DNA from: an uncultured Desulfovibrio sp.
GTDB lineage: Bacteria > Desulfobacterota > Desulfovibrionia > Desulfovibrionales > Desulfovibrionaceae
Reading direction: 5' to 3'
DNA: 64,000 bases
Assembly: GCA_944327295.1 (NCBI GenBank)
Contig: CALVHF010000004.1
Span: 62,001-126,000, forward strand
In this document: one piece after another, positions 1 through 10,851 of the stretch
Layout of the letters: each line of letters starts with the position of its first letter
Numbering within the stretch: position 1 is the stretch's first letter
The notes under the pieces: generated by a model
Databases searched by the model: none
Told to the model about the DNA's origin: nothing
Seen by the model: the letters and a program-made list of their open reading frames with translations, nothing else
Translations under genes and position numbers: made by a program

Positions 1-789
1 CACACCGTATTCCAGGGCGCGCTGCTGCAGGCGGGAGAGATTGAGGACTTCCTCGAACTGGGCACAGTCGCCGGCATCACAGCCGGCGCCGGGACGCAGG
101 GCATCGCCCAGGGACAGGGTGACATTGTGCTTGATGGCAATGTCGAGCAGGCGGTCAAAGTGCTCGATAAGGGGATTTTCCCTCTTGTTTTCCAGCATCC
201 ATCTGGCCAGCATGGAGCCGCCGCGGGAGACAATGCCCATGGCACGGCTCTTTTCGGCACCCATTCTGGCGCCGTCATAGGAGATGCCGCAGTGCACGGT
301 CATGAAGTCCACGCCCTGTTCGGCCTGCTTGCTGATTTCGCCAAAAAGTTCCTCCGGATCCATGGAGGAAATTTCCCGGCCGCTGTCCAGGATGTGCTGG
401 CCCACGGCATAGAGCGGCACTGTGCCCAAGGGGATGGAGCTTGCTTCCAGCATATGGACGCGGATTGTGTCCAGATCGCCTGCAATGGACAGATCCATGA
501 TGGTATCTGCGCCAGCCTGCTCGGCCACAAGCAGCTTTTCCCGCTCAAGCTCGTCATTGCTGCACAAAGGCGAGGTGCCGATATTGGCATTGACCTTGAT
601 GGATGCCGGCTGGCCAACCAGAATGGGTTTCAGGTTCTTGTGGGCGGGGTTGCCCAGCAAAACCATGGTGCCCTTGTTCAGGGCCGCGATGATGAGGTCT
701 TTGGAAAGGCCTTCGCGCTCGGCAAGTTCGTCGAGATGAGCGTCGCAGAGCGCTTTCAGGACTGCGTTCCTGGCAAGAATATCAGACAT
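1..789 (-). CDS. thiC: Phosphomethylpyrimidine synthase ThiC (5' part, runs off the window)
   Basis: ThiC converts aminoimidazole ribotide to the hydroxymethylpyrimidine phosphate of thiamine with radical SAM chemistry. The 263 residues visible match the N-terminal two thirds of the short (about 430-residue) ThiC form: VNANIGTSP near residue 70, then GADTIMDLS, IPLGTVPLY, HCGIS and SRGGS blocks, and LSLGDALRPG near the window edge. The C-terminal cysteine cluster that holds the iron-sulfur centre lies outside the window. The start is the ATG at 789, seven bases after AGGAG. A TPP riboswitch sits just upstream, which independently supports the call. The ORF is open to base 1, so it is truncated only by the window. 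Confidence 0.96.
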   Translation of the reverse strand, partial: MSDILARNAVLKALCDAHLDELAEREGLSKDLIIAALNKGTMVLLGNPAHKNLKPILVGQPASIKVNANIGTSPLCSNDELEREKLLVAEQAGADTIMDLSIAGDLDTIRVHMLEASSIPLGTVPLYAVGQHILDSGREISSMDPEELFGEISKQAEQGVDFMTVHCGISYDGARMGAEKSRAMGIVSRGGSMLARWMLENKRENPLIEHFDRLLDIAIKHNVTLSLGDALRPGAGCDAGDCAQFEEVLNLSRLQQRALEYGV

Positions 790-792
790 GAT

Positions 793-807
793 GCTCTCCT
801 GAAGAGC
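793..807 (-). promoter_or_regulatory. Shine-Dalgarno-masking hairpin of thiC
   Basis: On the minus strand the five-base arms GCTCT and AGAGC enclose part of the AGGAG ribosome site of thiC, immediately before the ATG. Such a hairpin downstream of a TPP aptamer is the usual output of a translational riboswitch. The arms are seen in the sequence. The switching role is inference. Confidence 0.5.
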
Positions 808-840
808 GTTGCAGGGCACATGCCAGGATGAAATGGTACA

Positions 841-932
841 TGCTTTCCTCCGGCAGCGTGAACTGCATCAGGTTCAAAGGGTCTGGCACAAGGCCACTCT
901 CAGCTGCTCATGGCAGCTCCCCCAGCGTGACA
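841..932 (-). promoter_or_regulatory. TPP riboswitch (THI element) of thiC
   Basis: Read on the minus strand, this leader holds the signature parts of the thiamine pyrophosphate aptamer in order: a GGGGAGC arm, a CTGAGAG core, then ACCCTTTGAACCTGATGCAG followed by GCTGCCGGAGGAA. It lies about 50 bases upstream of thiC in the sense orientation. When thiamine pyrophosphate is abundant it should lower thiC expression. A short hairpin over the ribosome site (793-807) suggests control at translation. Edges are approximate. Confidence 0.93.
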
Positions 933-1558
933 GGGCAGGAACCATACGGTCTGCCTGCATGAAACCCTAGCTGTTTCGGAGAAATTAGGCAAGGAAACTC
1001 CGGGGGAAAAGTGCACTCTTCCTTTTCCAAAAAAGTGCCTTGCAGAGATATTGTATAAATGGCCTTGCAAGTGTATAGCTGCTTGCAGCTTTGCAAGAGC
1101 TGTTCTTTTTGCAGAGGTTCCTCTGGCAAAGGCCGGCAGAGCCTGCGAGGACTATTGGGAGGCTGTCTGCATTCCTCCTGATTTCGCATGCCCTGCGTCC
1201 CATTTCTCCCGAATAAAGAGAAGGCTGCCGCCCATGCTCTCGCGGTTGCCTTTTTCCTGCAGGAGAAGCCTTCTTCCTCTTGTACCAAAGAGCACAGCGT
1301 TTCTCTGCCACGCATCCCCCTCTCCCCCAGGGAAGCTTTGGGCCCGCACAGTCCCGGGCCGGAGACTGCTGTCCTGCGCCGTACCCATAGTAAGGTACAA
1401 GCCCCAGCTGCATGGACGGTCATTCCCTGCGGAGCGCCGTGTCCCCGAGACCTCTGCCCCTTTTGTACAGCTATAGAGAGAGTCCCCCGGCTAGTATTGC
1501 CTCTGTGTTTTGATCACGTTGTCTGCAAAGAGATTCTAGACACGCAAGAGGTTTTATC
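933..1558. other. Gene-poor divergent spacer between thiC and gdhA
   Basis: No convincing gene: overlapping open frames occur on both strands, all lack good ribosome sites and look like low-stop-density artefacts. The stretch must hold the promoters of the thiC leader (minus) and gdhA (plus). An AT-richer patch around 1040-1080 with TTGCAA-like and TATACA-like hexamers on the minus strand is a candidate for the thiC promoter. Upstream of gdhA a weak TTGATC (1510-1515) stands 17 bases before ATTCTA. Neither is strong. Confidence 0.4.
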
Positions 1559-2911
1559 ATGAGCTATACTTCCCGCGTCATCGCTGATGTGGAACAGCGC
1601 TGCGCCAGTGAGCCGGTTTTCATTCAGGCATGCAAAGAAGTGCTTGAAACCCTGCAGCCCTTCCTGGATGCCAACCCCAAGTACGAAGCAAACGCCATTC
1701 TTGAGCGCATTGTCGAGCCCGAGCGCATTGTACAGTTCCGTGTGTCCTGGACCACGGACAAGGGCGAACTCAAGGTGAACCGCGGCTACCGTGTGCAGTA
1801 CAACTCTGCCCTCGGACCCTACAAGGGCGGCCTGCGCTTCCATCCCAGCGTCAACCTGGGCATTCTGAAGTTCCTGGGCTTTGAGCAGATCTTCAAGAAC
1901 GCCCTGTCCGGCCTGTCCATCGGCGGCGCCAAGGGCGGCAGCGACTTTGATCCCAAGGGCCGTTCCGATGCAGAAATCATGCGTTTCTGCCAGGCCTTCA
2001 TGACCAAGCTTGTGCCCTTCATCGGCATGCGCACTGACGTGCCCGCCGGCGACATTGGCGTGGGCGGTCGTGAAATCGGCTACCTCTACGGTGCCTACAA
2101 GCACCTCACCAACCGCTACGAAGGCGTGCTCACCGGCAAGAACCTGCTCTTTGGCGGTTCCCTCGCCCGTACCGAAGCCACAGGCTACGGCTGCGTCTAC
2201 TTTGCCGAAAACATGCTGGCCTCCCGCGGCCTTGATTTCAAGGACAAGGTCTGCACCGTGTCCGGCGCCGGCAACGTGGCCATCTACTGCTGCGAAAAGC
2301 TGCATCAGCTCGGCGCCAAGCCCGTGACCGTGTCCGACTCCACCGGCATGGTCTACGATGCCGACGGCATTGATGTGGCCGTTCTGCGTCAGGTCAAGGA
2401 AGTGGAACATGCCCGCCTGACCCGTTACGTGGAACTGCGCCCCTCTGCCAAGTACACCCCTGCCACCGACTACGCTGCCGGCCGTCATGCCGTGTGGGAT
2501 GTGCCCTGCTTTGCCGCCTTCCCCTGCGCCACCCAGAACGAAATCAGCGGCGAGGATGCCAAGGCCCTGCTGGCCAACGGCTGCCAGTGCGTGTGCGAAG
2601 GCGCCAACATGCCCTCCACCCCCGAAGCCATTGCCCTCTACCTTGAAAACGGCATTCTCTACGGTCCCGCCAAGGCTGCCAATGCCGGCGGTGTGTCCGT
2701 GAGCCAGCTGGAAATGGCCCAGAACGCCAGCATGGTGCACTGGACCTTCGAGGAAGTGGACAGGCAGCTGCACAACATCATGAAGAACATCTATACCCGC
2801 GCAGCCACCACGGCCAAGGAGTTCGGCGATCCCAACAACCTGCTCATGGGCGCCAACGTCTCCGCCTTCCGCGAAGTGGCCGATGCCATGATTGCCCAGG
2901 GCATGTACTAG
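1559..2911 (+). CDS. gdhA: Glutamate dehydrogenase (probably NADP-type)
   Basis: Catalyses reductive amination of 2-oxoglutarate with ammonium, linking nitrogen assimilation to central carbon metabolism in the cytoplasm. The 450-residue protein has the length of the hexameric bacterial enzyme. The catalytic lysine segment GPYKGGLRFHP lies near residue 85, followed by GGAKGGSDFDPKG and DVPAGDIGVGGREIGY. The nucleotide-binding fold starts with SGAGNVA near residue 238, and the C-terminal ANAGGVSVS segment is present. The start ATG follows GAGG by about eight bases. It stands alone: thiC is divergent and a miniature insertion plus a rho-independent terminator follow at once. Its TAG stop is part of the insertion's target duplication. 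NADP rather than NAD preference is inferred from family resemblance only. Confidence 0.95.
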   Translation: MSYTSRVIADVEQRCASEPVFIQACKEVLETLQPFLDANPKYEANAILERIVEPERIVQFRVSWTTDKGELKVNRGYRVQYNSALGPYKGGLRFHPSVNLGILKFLGFEQIFKNALSGLSIGGAKGGSDFDPKGRSDAEIMRFCQAFMTKLVPFIGMRTDVPAGDIGVGGREIGYLYGAYKHLTNRYEGVLTGKNLLFGGSLARTEATGYGCVYFAENMLASRGLDFKDKVCTVSGAGNVAIYCCEKLHQLGAKPVTVSDSTGMVYDADGIDVAVLRQVKEVEHARLTRYVELRPSAKYTPATDYAAGRHAVWDVPCFAAFPCATQNEISGEDAKALLANGCQCVCEGANMPSTPEAIALYLENGILYGPAKAANAGGVSVSQLEMAQNASMVHWTFEEVDRQLHNIMKNIYTRAATTAKEFGDPNNLLMGANVSAFREVADAMIAQGMY

Positions 2912-3065
2912 GTCGTGTTGACAAAATCAAAATCCGGCAGTGGCAACCGGCATATGCCGATATAAATGAGGCGCACCGACTTCCATTAGAGCTCATTGTC
3001 GCACCATGACCCCGTCTGAAATCAGGCCAGATCAGGGCGACACCTAATTTGTCAACACGCCCTAG
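2908..3065. mobile_element. Miniature inverted-repeat element (IS5-like ends, CTAG duplication)
   Basis: A non-coding 150-bp element (2912-3061) has terminal inverted repeats of about 16 bp that agree at 14 positions: GTCGTGTTGACAAAAT on the left against the complement of the right end, GGCGTGTTGACAAATT. It is bounded by a perfect four-base duplication, CTAG, at 2908-2911 and 3062-3065. CTAG-type duplications and GTGTTGAC-like ends are known for the IS5 family, so this is probably a deletion derivative moved in trans. It lies between the gdhA stop codon, which it shares, and the gdhA terminator. No transposase fragment is recognisable inside. The family assignment is inference. Confidence 0.75.
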
Positions 3066-3096
3066 AACCTGTACGTATTCAGAGTAATTAGGAATG

Positions 3097-3140
3097 ACAG
3101 GGGTATCCGCTCACCCGGGCGGGTATCCCTGTTTTTTTCT
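3097..3140 (+). terminator. Rho-independent terminator of gdhA
   Basis: A 14-bp stem, allowing two G-T pairs, with arms ACAGGGGTATCCGC and GCGGGTATCCCTGT and an eight-base loop, is followed by seven T. It now sits about 185 bases after the gdhA stop because the miniature element separates them. Confidence 0.88.
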
Positions 3141-3281
3141 GGCTGCACAAGGGCCATCCCGGGCCCGGCGGCCTTGTCAATACCCGTACCATGTCTTATT
3201 TTTCCATCGCACGGGTATCCTTATGCTTCTTTTTTCTCCCTTCTGATCCGTGCTGTTTGCTTCACTCTTGAAGGAGTTTTC

Positions 3282-5963
<2,682 letters not shown>

Positions 5964-5974
5964 GGCATTTTTCC

Positions 5975-6003
5975 CTTCAGGGCCTTGTGACAAGGCCCTG
6001 AAG
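5975..6003. other. Perfect 13-bp hairpin after secA
   Basis: Arms CTTCAGGGCCTTG and CAAGGCCCTGAAG flank a TGA loop 11 bases after the secA stop. There is no T tract, so it is more likely a 3'-end protecting or pausing hairpin than a terminator by itself. Confidence 0.6.
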
Positions 6004-6016
6004 GAGAGAAGACAAG

Positions 6017-6064
6017 GACAGCAAAAAAGACAGGAACCGCATGATTCCTGTCTTTTTTGCTGTC
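6017..6064. terminator. Bidirectional terminator between secA and the PHP gene
   Basis: A perfect 20-bp inverted repeat (6017-6036 and 6045-6064) with an eight-base loop. Its inner A6/T6 segments give U tracts on both strands. It separates convergent secA (plus) from the PHP-domain gene (minus). Confidence 0.92.
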
Positions 6065-6110
6065 TTCTTCTTTTGTGGTCAGGGGCTTTTGCCCGCAACG
6101 GACTCGTGTT

Positions 6111-6977
6111 TCAGCAGGGCAGTCCCTGTTCCTCGCGCCAGTGCTTGAGCAGGGCAAAGGCATCCGTGGTGACCATGAGGCTTCCGTAGCCTGTGCCAAG
6201 CTGTATGCGCGGCTTGTTGAGCCCATGATAGTCGCTGCCGCCGGAGACGCACAAATGGTAGCGCCTGGCAATGCCGATGCAGCTGCGTGCATCCGCGTCC
6301 GTGTGTTCACTGTGCCAGGCTTCTATGCCGCACAGGCCGAAGGGCAGCAGCCGCTTGACAAATTCGTCGATCCAGCCCGGAGGGTAGGGCTTGAGCATGG
6401 GGTGGGCAATGATGACCGAGCAGCCTATGCGCGACATGATGGAAACGGCCTGCTCGGGCTCCATGACATCCTTGGGGATGTAGGCCTTGCCCGTGGAGCC
6501 GAGATAGAGGTCAAAGGCCTGGGTAATGCTTTTCACATAGCCCTTGGCCTGCAGGGCCATGGCAATGTGCGGCCGGCCGATGCTCTCTCCGCCTGCCTGA
6601 GCCAGCACTTCCTCCATGTCGAGATGGACGCCCAGGGTGTCCAGCTTGTCCAGAATGCGCTGATTGCGCTCTCCGCGGCGTGCCCGCATTTCGACCAGGG
6701 CCTCTTCCAGGGGGCCTGCGTCTTCCGGCACCCACAGTCCCAGAATGTGCATCTCGCCCTGTTCCGTTCCGGTGGAGACTTCGACGCCGCGCACAAATTC
6801 GATGTCCCCCAGCCTGTCCGCCGTGGCCTTGCCTTCTGCCAGTCCGCAGAGGGTGTCGTGGTCGGTCAGGGCAACGGCTTTGAGACCGGCCGCACGGGCC
6901 TTGGTGACAAGTTCGGCCGGTGTGTCCGTGCCGTCGGAGGCATTGGAATGGGTGTGCAGGTCGACACGCTGTATCAT
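6111..6977 (-). CDS. PHP-domain phosphoesterase (RNase AM / YciV-like)
   Basis: Members of this PHP family are metal-dependent phosphatases or exonucleases such as E. coli YciV (RNase AM), which hydrolyse 3',5'-nucleoside bisphosphates or short RNA. The 288-residue protein begins with the PHP metal motif DLHTHSNASDG at residues 6-16. TDHDT lies near residue 40, GVEVST near 65, GRPHIA, IIAHP and the C-terminal SGSDYHG follow, so all the usual metal-binding histidines and aspartates appear to be present. The frame is open ten codons further up, but the ATG at 6977 has GGAG eight bases upstream and begins directly before the PHP motif. It is last in a minus-strand run after the amino-acid ABC importer, 54 bases from it, and faces secA across a shared terminator. 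The exact substrate cannot be told from sequence. Confidence 0.88.
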   Translation of the reverse strand: MIQRVDLHTHSNASDGTDTPAELVTKARAAGLKAVALTDHDTLCGLAEGKATADRLGDIEFVRGVEVSTGTEQGEMHILGLWVPEDAGPLEEALVEMRARRGERNQRILDKLDTLGVHLDMEEVLAQAGGESIGRPHIAMALQAKGYVKSITQAFDLYLGSTGKAYIPKDVMEPEQAVSIMSRIGCSVIIAHPMLKPYPPGWIDEFVKRLLPFGLCGIEAWHSEHTDADARSCIGIARRYHLCVSGGSDYHGLNKPRIQLGTGYGSLMVTTDAFALLKHWREEQGLPC

Positions 6978-7031
6978 GAACAAACTCCAGACATGTCCTT
7001 GTGGCACACGATGTGCCAGGTTTTGTGCGTG

Positions 7032-7700
7032 CTAGTGGCTGCCGAATCCGGGGATGCGGTAGCGCTTTTCAAGCCAGTTCAAAAGCCAGGTGGCCAGGGT
7101 GACCATGACCAGATAGTAGGCACCAACGGCGATGAAGACTTCCGTGAAGCGGAAGGTATCCGAAGCTACCACCTTGCCTTCGCCCATAAGCTCCATGCAG
7201 GTGACAAGATAGGCCAGGGAGGAATACTTGATGAGATAGATGATTTCGTTGCCGCAGCCGGGCAGGGCCCTGCGTGCGGCCTGCGGGGCCACAATCCATA
7301 GAACGGTCTGCAGCGTGTTGAAGCCGAGCGCTCTGGCTGCCTTGATCTGGCCCTGGCTTATGGAGAGCAGGGCACCACGCACGTATTCGGAATGGTAGGC
7401 TGCCGAGCAGATGATGAAGCTCAGCAGGGCTGCGCCGTAGGGCTCGAAGTAGATGCCAAGCTTGGGCAGGGCAAAGTAGATCATCATGAGCTGCACGGCC
7501 AGGGGAACACCGCGGACAATGGCTGTGTAGCAGTCGCCAAGGCGGCGCATCCAGGGCGCGCCAAAGCCGCGCAGGCAGCCGATGGCAAGTCCGCCCAGGA
7601 AACCCAGGATGGAGGCAGGCACAATGAGGGCAATGGAGACAAGGAGGCCCCGGTTGAGCGCCGGCAGAAGTTCCTCGAAGACAAACTCGGGATCGAACAT
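7032..7700 (-). CDS. Polar amino-acid ABC transporter permease (second)
   Basis: A 222-residue inner-membrane permease of the His/Glu/Gln/Arg ABC importer family (HisM/GlnP type). It has about five hydrophobic segments, a conserved IVRGVPLAVQL segment near residue 65, and the ATPase-coupling loop with SEYVRGALLSISQGQIKAA then ALG near residue 105-125. It begins five bases after the ATPase stop, with the end of the ATPase gene (GGAGAG) serving as its ribosome site. It probably pairs with the other permease (8462-9151) as a heterodimer around a central ATPase dimer. Confidence 0.92.
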   Translation of the reverse strand: MFDPEFVFEELLPALNRGLLVSIALIVPASILGFLGGLAIGCLRGFGAPWMRRLGDCYTAIVRGVPLAVQLMMIYFALPKLGIYFEPYGAALLSFIICSAAYHSEYVRGALLSISQGQIKAARALGFNTLQTVLWIVAPQAARRALPGCGNEIIYLIKYSSLAYLVTCMELMGEGKVVASDTFRFTEVFIAVGAYYLVMVTLATWLLNWLEKRYRIPGFGSH

Positions 7701-7705
7701 GAGGC

Positions 7706-8461
7706 CTACTCTCCGTCGGACAGAAGCTTGGTGAAGAAGTCCCTGGTCCTGGTCTCTGCCCCCTCGGCCAGAAGGGCTTGCGGAGTGCCCTGCTCGATGA
7801 TGACGCCGTTTTGCATGAAGAGGATTTCATTGGCCAGGGCTCTGGCAAAGTCCATCTGGTGCGTGGCCATGACCATGGTCATGCCGTTCTGGGCCAGATC
7901 GCGGATGACGGCGAGCACTTCGCCCACGAGCTCCGGATCCAGGGCGCTGGTGGGTTCGTCGAGGAGAATGACGGTCGGGTCCATGGCCAGGGCTCTGGCA
8001 ATGGCCACGCGCTGCTTCTGGCCGCCCGAGAGTTGGGCCGGGTAGAGCAGATAGCGGTTGGCCAGGCCCACGCGCCCGAGTTCTTCCATGGCGCGGTCGC
8101 GGGCGTCCTTGGCATTCATGCCGCGCACCTTGCGCAGGGCAATGCTCACGTTGTCAATGGCCGTGAGATGATCAAAGAGGTTGAAGTCCTGGAAGATCAT
8201 GCCCACCCTGGCTCTGAAGGCGCACAATTCCCTGGTGTTCTCGGGGTTGAGTTTGGTGCCCTCGAGAATGATTTCTCCGGAGTCTGGAGGAATGAGGCAG
8301 TTGATGCACTGCAAGAGCGTGCTCTTGCCGGCACCTGAGGGGCCTATGAGCACCTTGAGTTCGCCTCTGGCCACCTTGAGGGAGCAGTCCTTCAAAATGT
8401 CCTTGCCACCTAGATTCTTGGAAATGTTGCGAATATCCAGAACAATATCTTGCTGTGCCAT
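7706..8461 (-). CDS. Polar amino-acid ABC transporter ATP-binding protein
   Basis: The ATPase powers import of a polar amino acid. In its 251 residues I see Walker A GPSGAGKST near 38, the Q-loop in FQDFNLFDHLT near 90, the ABC signature LSGGQKQR near 144, Walker B VILLDEPTSALDPE near 165 and the switch histidine in MATHQMDFA near 199. This arrangement is typical of the GlnQ/HisP group. The ATG directly abuts the stop codon of the upstream permease (TAA-ATG, no gap), so the two are translationally coupled. Confidence 0.95.
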   Translation of the reverse strand: MAQQDIVLDIRNISKNLGGKDILKDCSLKVARGELKVLIGPSGAGKSTLLQCINCLIPPDSGEIILEGTKLNPENTRELCAFRARVGMIFQDFNLFDHLTAIDNVSIALRKVRGMNAKDARDRAMEELGRVGLANRYLLYPAQLSGGQKQRVAIARALAMDPTVILLDEPTSALDPELVGEVLAVIRDLAQNGMTMVMATHQMDFARALANEILFMQNGVIIEQGTPQALLAEGAETRTRDFFTKLLSDGE

Positions 8462-9151
8462 TTATGCCCCCTTCAGTGCCGCCGATCCATGTGTCCCGTA
8501 GCCGGGAACGCGCACCTTTTCTTCCAGTTTTTGCAAAAGCTTCAGAACGATGAGTGTCAGAACGAAGTAGATGACGCCTGCTGTGGCATACAAGGCCAGG
8601 TGTTCATGGGTACGGGCAGCAATGGCAGCAGTTCTGGCCATGATTTCCTGCGTGCCGAGGACATAGCAGACAGCACTGTCCTTGAGGAGAATGGAGAATT
8701 CATTGGCCCAGCCTGGGATGGACAGGCGCAGTGCCTGGGGCAGGATGATGAAGCGTATGGTCTGTCCGTCCCGCATGCCAAGGGCACGGCCGGCCTTGAG
8801 CTGTCCCGAGGGCAGGGACTGTATGGCACCGCGAAAGATTTGCGACTGATAGGCCGTGCTTGTGCATCCCATGACAAGACAGGAAATGACAAAAGGGTTG
8901 ACGGGCAGGCCTATGCTCAAGAAGAAGCCGTAGAAGAGGAAGAGCAGAACCAGAATGGGAATGCCGCGGAAAAACCAGACGTACAGGGCCACAAGGCGGC
9001 GCAGCAGGGGTGGACCGTAGACCTGTGCCACGGCAAAGGGCACACCTAGGCACAATCCCATGGCCAGGGCTGCGCCCACAGCACCCACGGTGACAAAGGT
9101 GCCGCCCAGAATGTAGGGCAGGGCATTGATGATGACTGAAAGAGAATCCAT
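8462..9151 (-). CDS. Polar amino-acid ABC transporter permease (first)
   Basis: A 229-residue inner-membrane permease of the polar amino-acid ABC family, with the FFRGIPILVLLF segment near residue 60 and the coupling loop SQIFRGAIQSLPSGQLKAG followed by RALGM. The frame is open about 40 codons further upstream, but that part is low-complexity and crosses the T-rich terminator. The ATG at 9151 (MDSLSVIINAL) matches family starts. It is separated from the binding-protein gene by a hairpin with a T tract, which probably lowers its expression relative to the binding protein. Confidence 0.9.
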   Translation of the reverse strand: MDSLSVIINALPYILGGTFVTVGAVGAALAMGLCLGVPFAVAQVYGPPLLRRLVALYVWFFRGIPILVLLFLFYGFFLSIGLPVNPFVISCLVMGCTSTAYQSQIFRGAIQSLPSGQLKAGRALGMRDGQTIRFIILPQALRLSIPGWANEFSILLKDSAVCYVLGTQEIMARTAAIAARTHEHLALYATAGVIYFVLTLIVLKLLQKLEEKVRVPGYGTHGSAALKGA

Positions 9152-9252
9152 AGAAAATCCGCAAAAGGTGGGGCCCCTGAATGCAGGACAGGCGCGGGGC
9201 AGACTGTACGTCGGAAGAGGAGGCGGGCTCTGAAAGGGCTTTTTTTGAGCCG

Positions 9253-9297
9253 AAAAAAAAAGAAAAAGGAGCACGGAAAGGAGAGGCTCCTTTCCGT
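9253..9297 (-). terminator. Terminator or attenuator between binding protein and permease genes
   Basis: On the minus strand a perfect 11-bp stem (arms ACGGAAAGGAG and its complement, loop of three) at 9273-9297 is followed by a T-rich run, T5-C-T9, down to 9253. Placed just after the binding-protein gene, it would give the excess of binding protein usual in such importers. Confidence 0.82.
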
Positions 9298-9314
9298 ACC
9301 CGCAAAAAAGATGC

Positions 9315-10058
9315 CTACTTGCTCAGATACTTGTTTTGCAGTTCCTTCCAGTAGGGATCTGCCTTAAGCAGCTTGTAGCCTTCATTGATGAGCTTGATGA
9401 GGTCCGTGTCGCCCTTGCGCACGGCCACGCCGAAGTCGTCCGGCACACCGTGGGTGCCGGCAATCTTCACGGCACGACCCTTGGAGATGGCGTCATTGGC
9501 AGGCAGGCTGTCCATGAGGGCAGCTTCGATGCGGCCGTTGAGCAGATCTTCCACAGCCAGGGGGCAGGAGTCGTAGGCACGGATTTCAAAGGGATACCCC
9601 TTTTCCTTCTTTTCGGTGCGAATGGCTTCGGCCTCGGAGGTGCCGCGCTGCACGCCCAGCTTGATGGGCTTGGAGAGAATGTCCTTGGGGGTGAGGCTGG
9701 AGTTGGCCGGCACCAGGAAGACTCGGGAGACCTGCCAGTAGGGATCACTGAAGTCCACCTGCTTGCGGCGCTTGTCGGTGATGCTCATGCCGGAGCCGAT
9801 CATGTCAATCTGCTTGGCCAGCAGGGAGGGAATGATGCCGTCCCAGGCCATGGGCTTGTGCTCGATGGTGATGTTCAGCTTCTTGGCGATCCAGTTCAGG
9901 GAATCCACATCAAAGCCGGCGGGCTGGCCGGTCTTTTCGTCAACGTAGGCGAAGGGAGGATAGTTCGGATCGATGCCGTTGATGTAGGTTTTTTTGGCAA
10001 GGGCAGGGCTTGCGCAGAGCAACAGGCCGAGCAGGGCAAGGACAAGAAGTTTTTTCAT
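9315..10058 (-). CDS. Periplasmic polar amino-acid binding protein
   Basis: This family-3 solute-binding protein captures an amino acid in the periplasm for the ABC importer encoded downstream. It has 247 residues. A signal peptide at 1-21 (MKKLLVLALLGLLLCASPALA) is cleaved after ALA. The mature part has the family hallmarks: YPPFAYVDEKTGQPAGFDVD near 34, DMIGSGMSIT near 84, RRKQVDFSDPY near 98, and a C-terminal GYKLLKADPYW. The start ATG at 10058 follows GGGAGAA; the open frame extends 34 codons further but those residues do not look like a signal peptide. The ligand (glutamine, arginine, cystine and others are possible) cannot be decided here. Confidence 0.93.
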   Translation of the reverse strand: MKKLLVLALLGLLLCASPALAKKTYINGIDPNYPPFAYVDEKTGQPAGFDVDSLNWIAKKLNITIEHKPMAWDGIIPSLLAKQIDMIGSGMSITDKRRKQVDFSDPYWQVSRVFLVPANSSLTPKDILSKPIKLGVQRGTSEAEAIRTEKKEKGYPFEIRAYDSCPLAVEDLLNGRIEAALMDSLPANDAISKGRAVKIAGTHGVPDDFGVAVRKGDTDLIKLINEGYKLLKADPYWKELQNKYLSK

Positions 10059-10274
10059 AAAGATTCTCCCGCGAAGAAACTGTTGGGTTTCGATGGGCTC
10101 CCCTCCGGGGAAGGCAGCAAAGAGCGTGAAAAAAATAGCCCAATATGCGAGTCTGCGCAAGAAGAAGACGAAAAGAGCCTCGTGACAGCTTGCCCTGCTC
10201 TTCCCTTGTGGACAGCGAAGGGACGTTTCCTTGGCGTGCCCGTCCTCCGAGCTTTTTGGTCCGTTCCCTTTGTC

Positions 10275-10733
10275 CTAGGGCCTGTTGGCAATGGCTGCGG
10301 AGATCTGGGCTTCGCAGGCCAGCTTGCCGTCCACAAAGGCCTTGGCATCCAGCTTGCAGAGTTGCAGCTTGCGGCGCAGGTTGGAGCAGTGCAGTTCCAG
10401 CCTGTCACCGGGCACGACCTGGCGGCGGAACTTGACGCCTTCAAGGCCTGTGAAGAGGAAGAGCTTTTTCTCGAGATCCTCGCCCTTGGCGGACAGGGCC
10501 AGCAGGCCGCCGGTCTGGGCCAGGGCCTCCAGAATCAGCACGCCGGGCATGACGGGCGTGCCGGGAAAGTGCCCCTGGAAGAAAGGTTCGTTGATGGAGA
10601 CATTCTTGTAGGCAATGATATGGTCCCCGGGCACGCATTCGATCACTCTGTCCACCAGAAGAAAGGGGTATCTGTGGGGAAGCAGGGACATGATTTTTGC
10701 AATATCCATAGCCTGAGCAACGTTTTCTTCCAT
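10275..10733 (-). CDS. fabZ: 3-hydroxyacyl-ACP dehydratase FabZ
   Basis: FabZ removes water from 3-hydroxyacyl-ACP in the elongation cycle of fatty-acid synthesis. Its 152 residues show the family signature LLPHRYPFLLVDR at 17-29, the catalytic histidine in FFQGHFPGTPVMPGVLILEALAQ near residue 56, and the catalytic glutamate in that same helix. The ATG at 10733 has AAGGACGG upstream. An alternative is the internal ATG at residue 9, which would match shorter homologues. It follows skp, but a good terminator lies between (10794-10823). In related genomes skp and fabZ flank lpxD/lpxA; those genes are not present here. Confidence 0.95.
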   Translation of the reverse strand: MEENVAQAMDIAKIMSLLPHRYPFLLVDRVIECVPGDHIIAYKNVSINEPFFQGHFPGTPVMPGVLILEALAQTGGLLALSAKGEDLEKKLFLFTGLEGVKFRRQVVPGDRLELHCSNLRRKLQLCKLDAKAFVDGKLACEAQISAAIANRP

Positions 10734-10787
10734 TTTGGACCGTCCTTGGAAACAAAGGGTTGAGGGGGAATGGGGGCTTTTGTCAAC

Positions 10788-10823
10788 GAAAAAGGGCCTC
10801 CGCCTGAACAAGGCAAGAGGCCC
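10788..10823 (-). terminator. Terminator after skp
   Basis: On the minus strand GGGCCTC/GAGGCCC arms (10794-10800, 10817-10823), with inner GCCT/AGGC pairing, are followed by TTTTTC. It lies 28 bases after the skp stop and 60 before fabZ, so fabZ either has its own promoter or relies on read-through. Confidence 0.82.
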
Positions 10824-10851
10824 GAGCTTTTTGAAAGAAAGTGTGTGGTCG

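Noticed and set aside
908-1562. Overlapping open frames on both strands between thiC and gdhA (up to 171 codons)
   Set aside because: They overlap each other in several frames, lack ribosome sites and show cysteine/serine/proline-rich compositions typical of accidental frames in GC-rich DNA.
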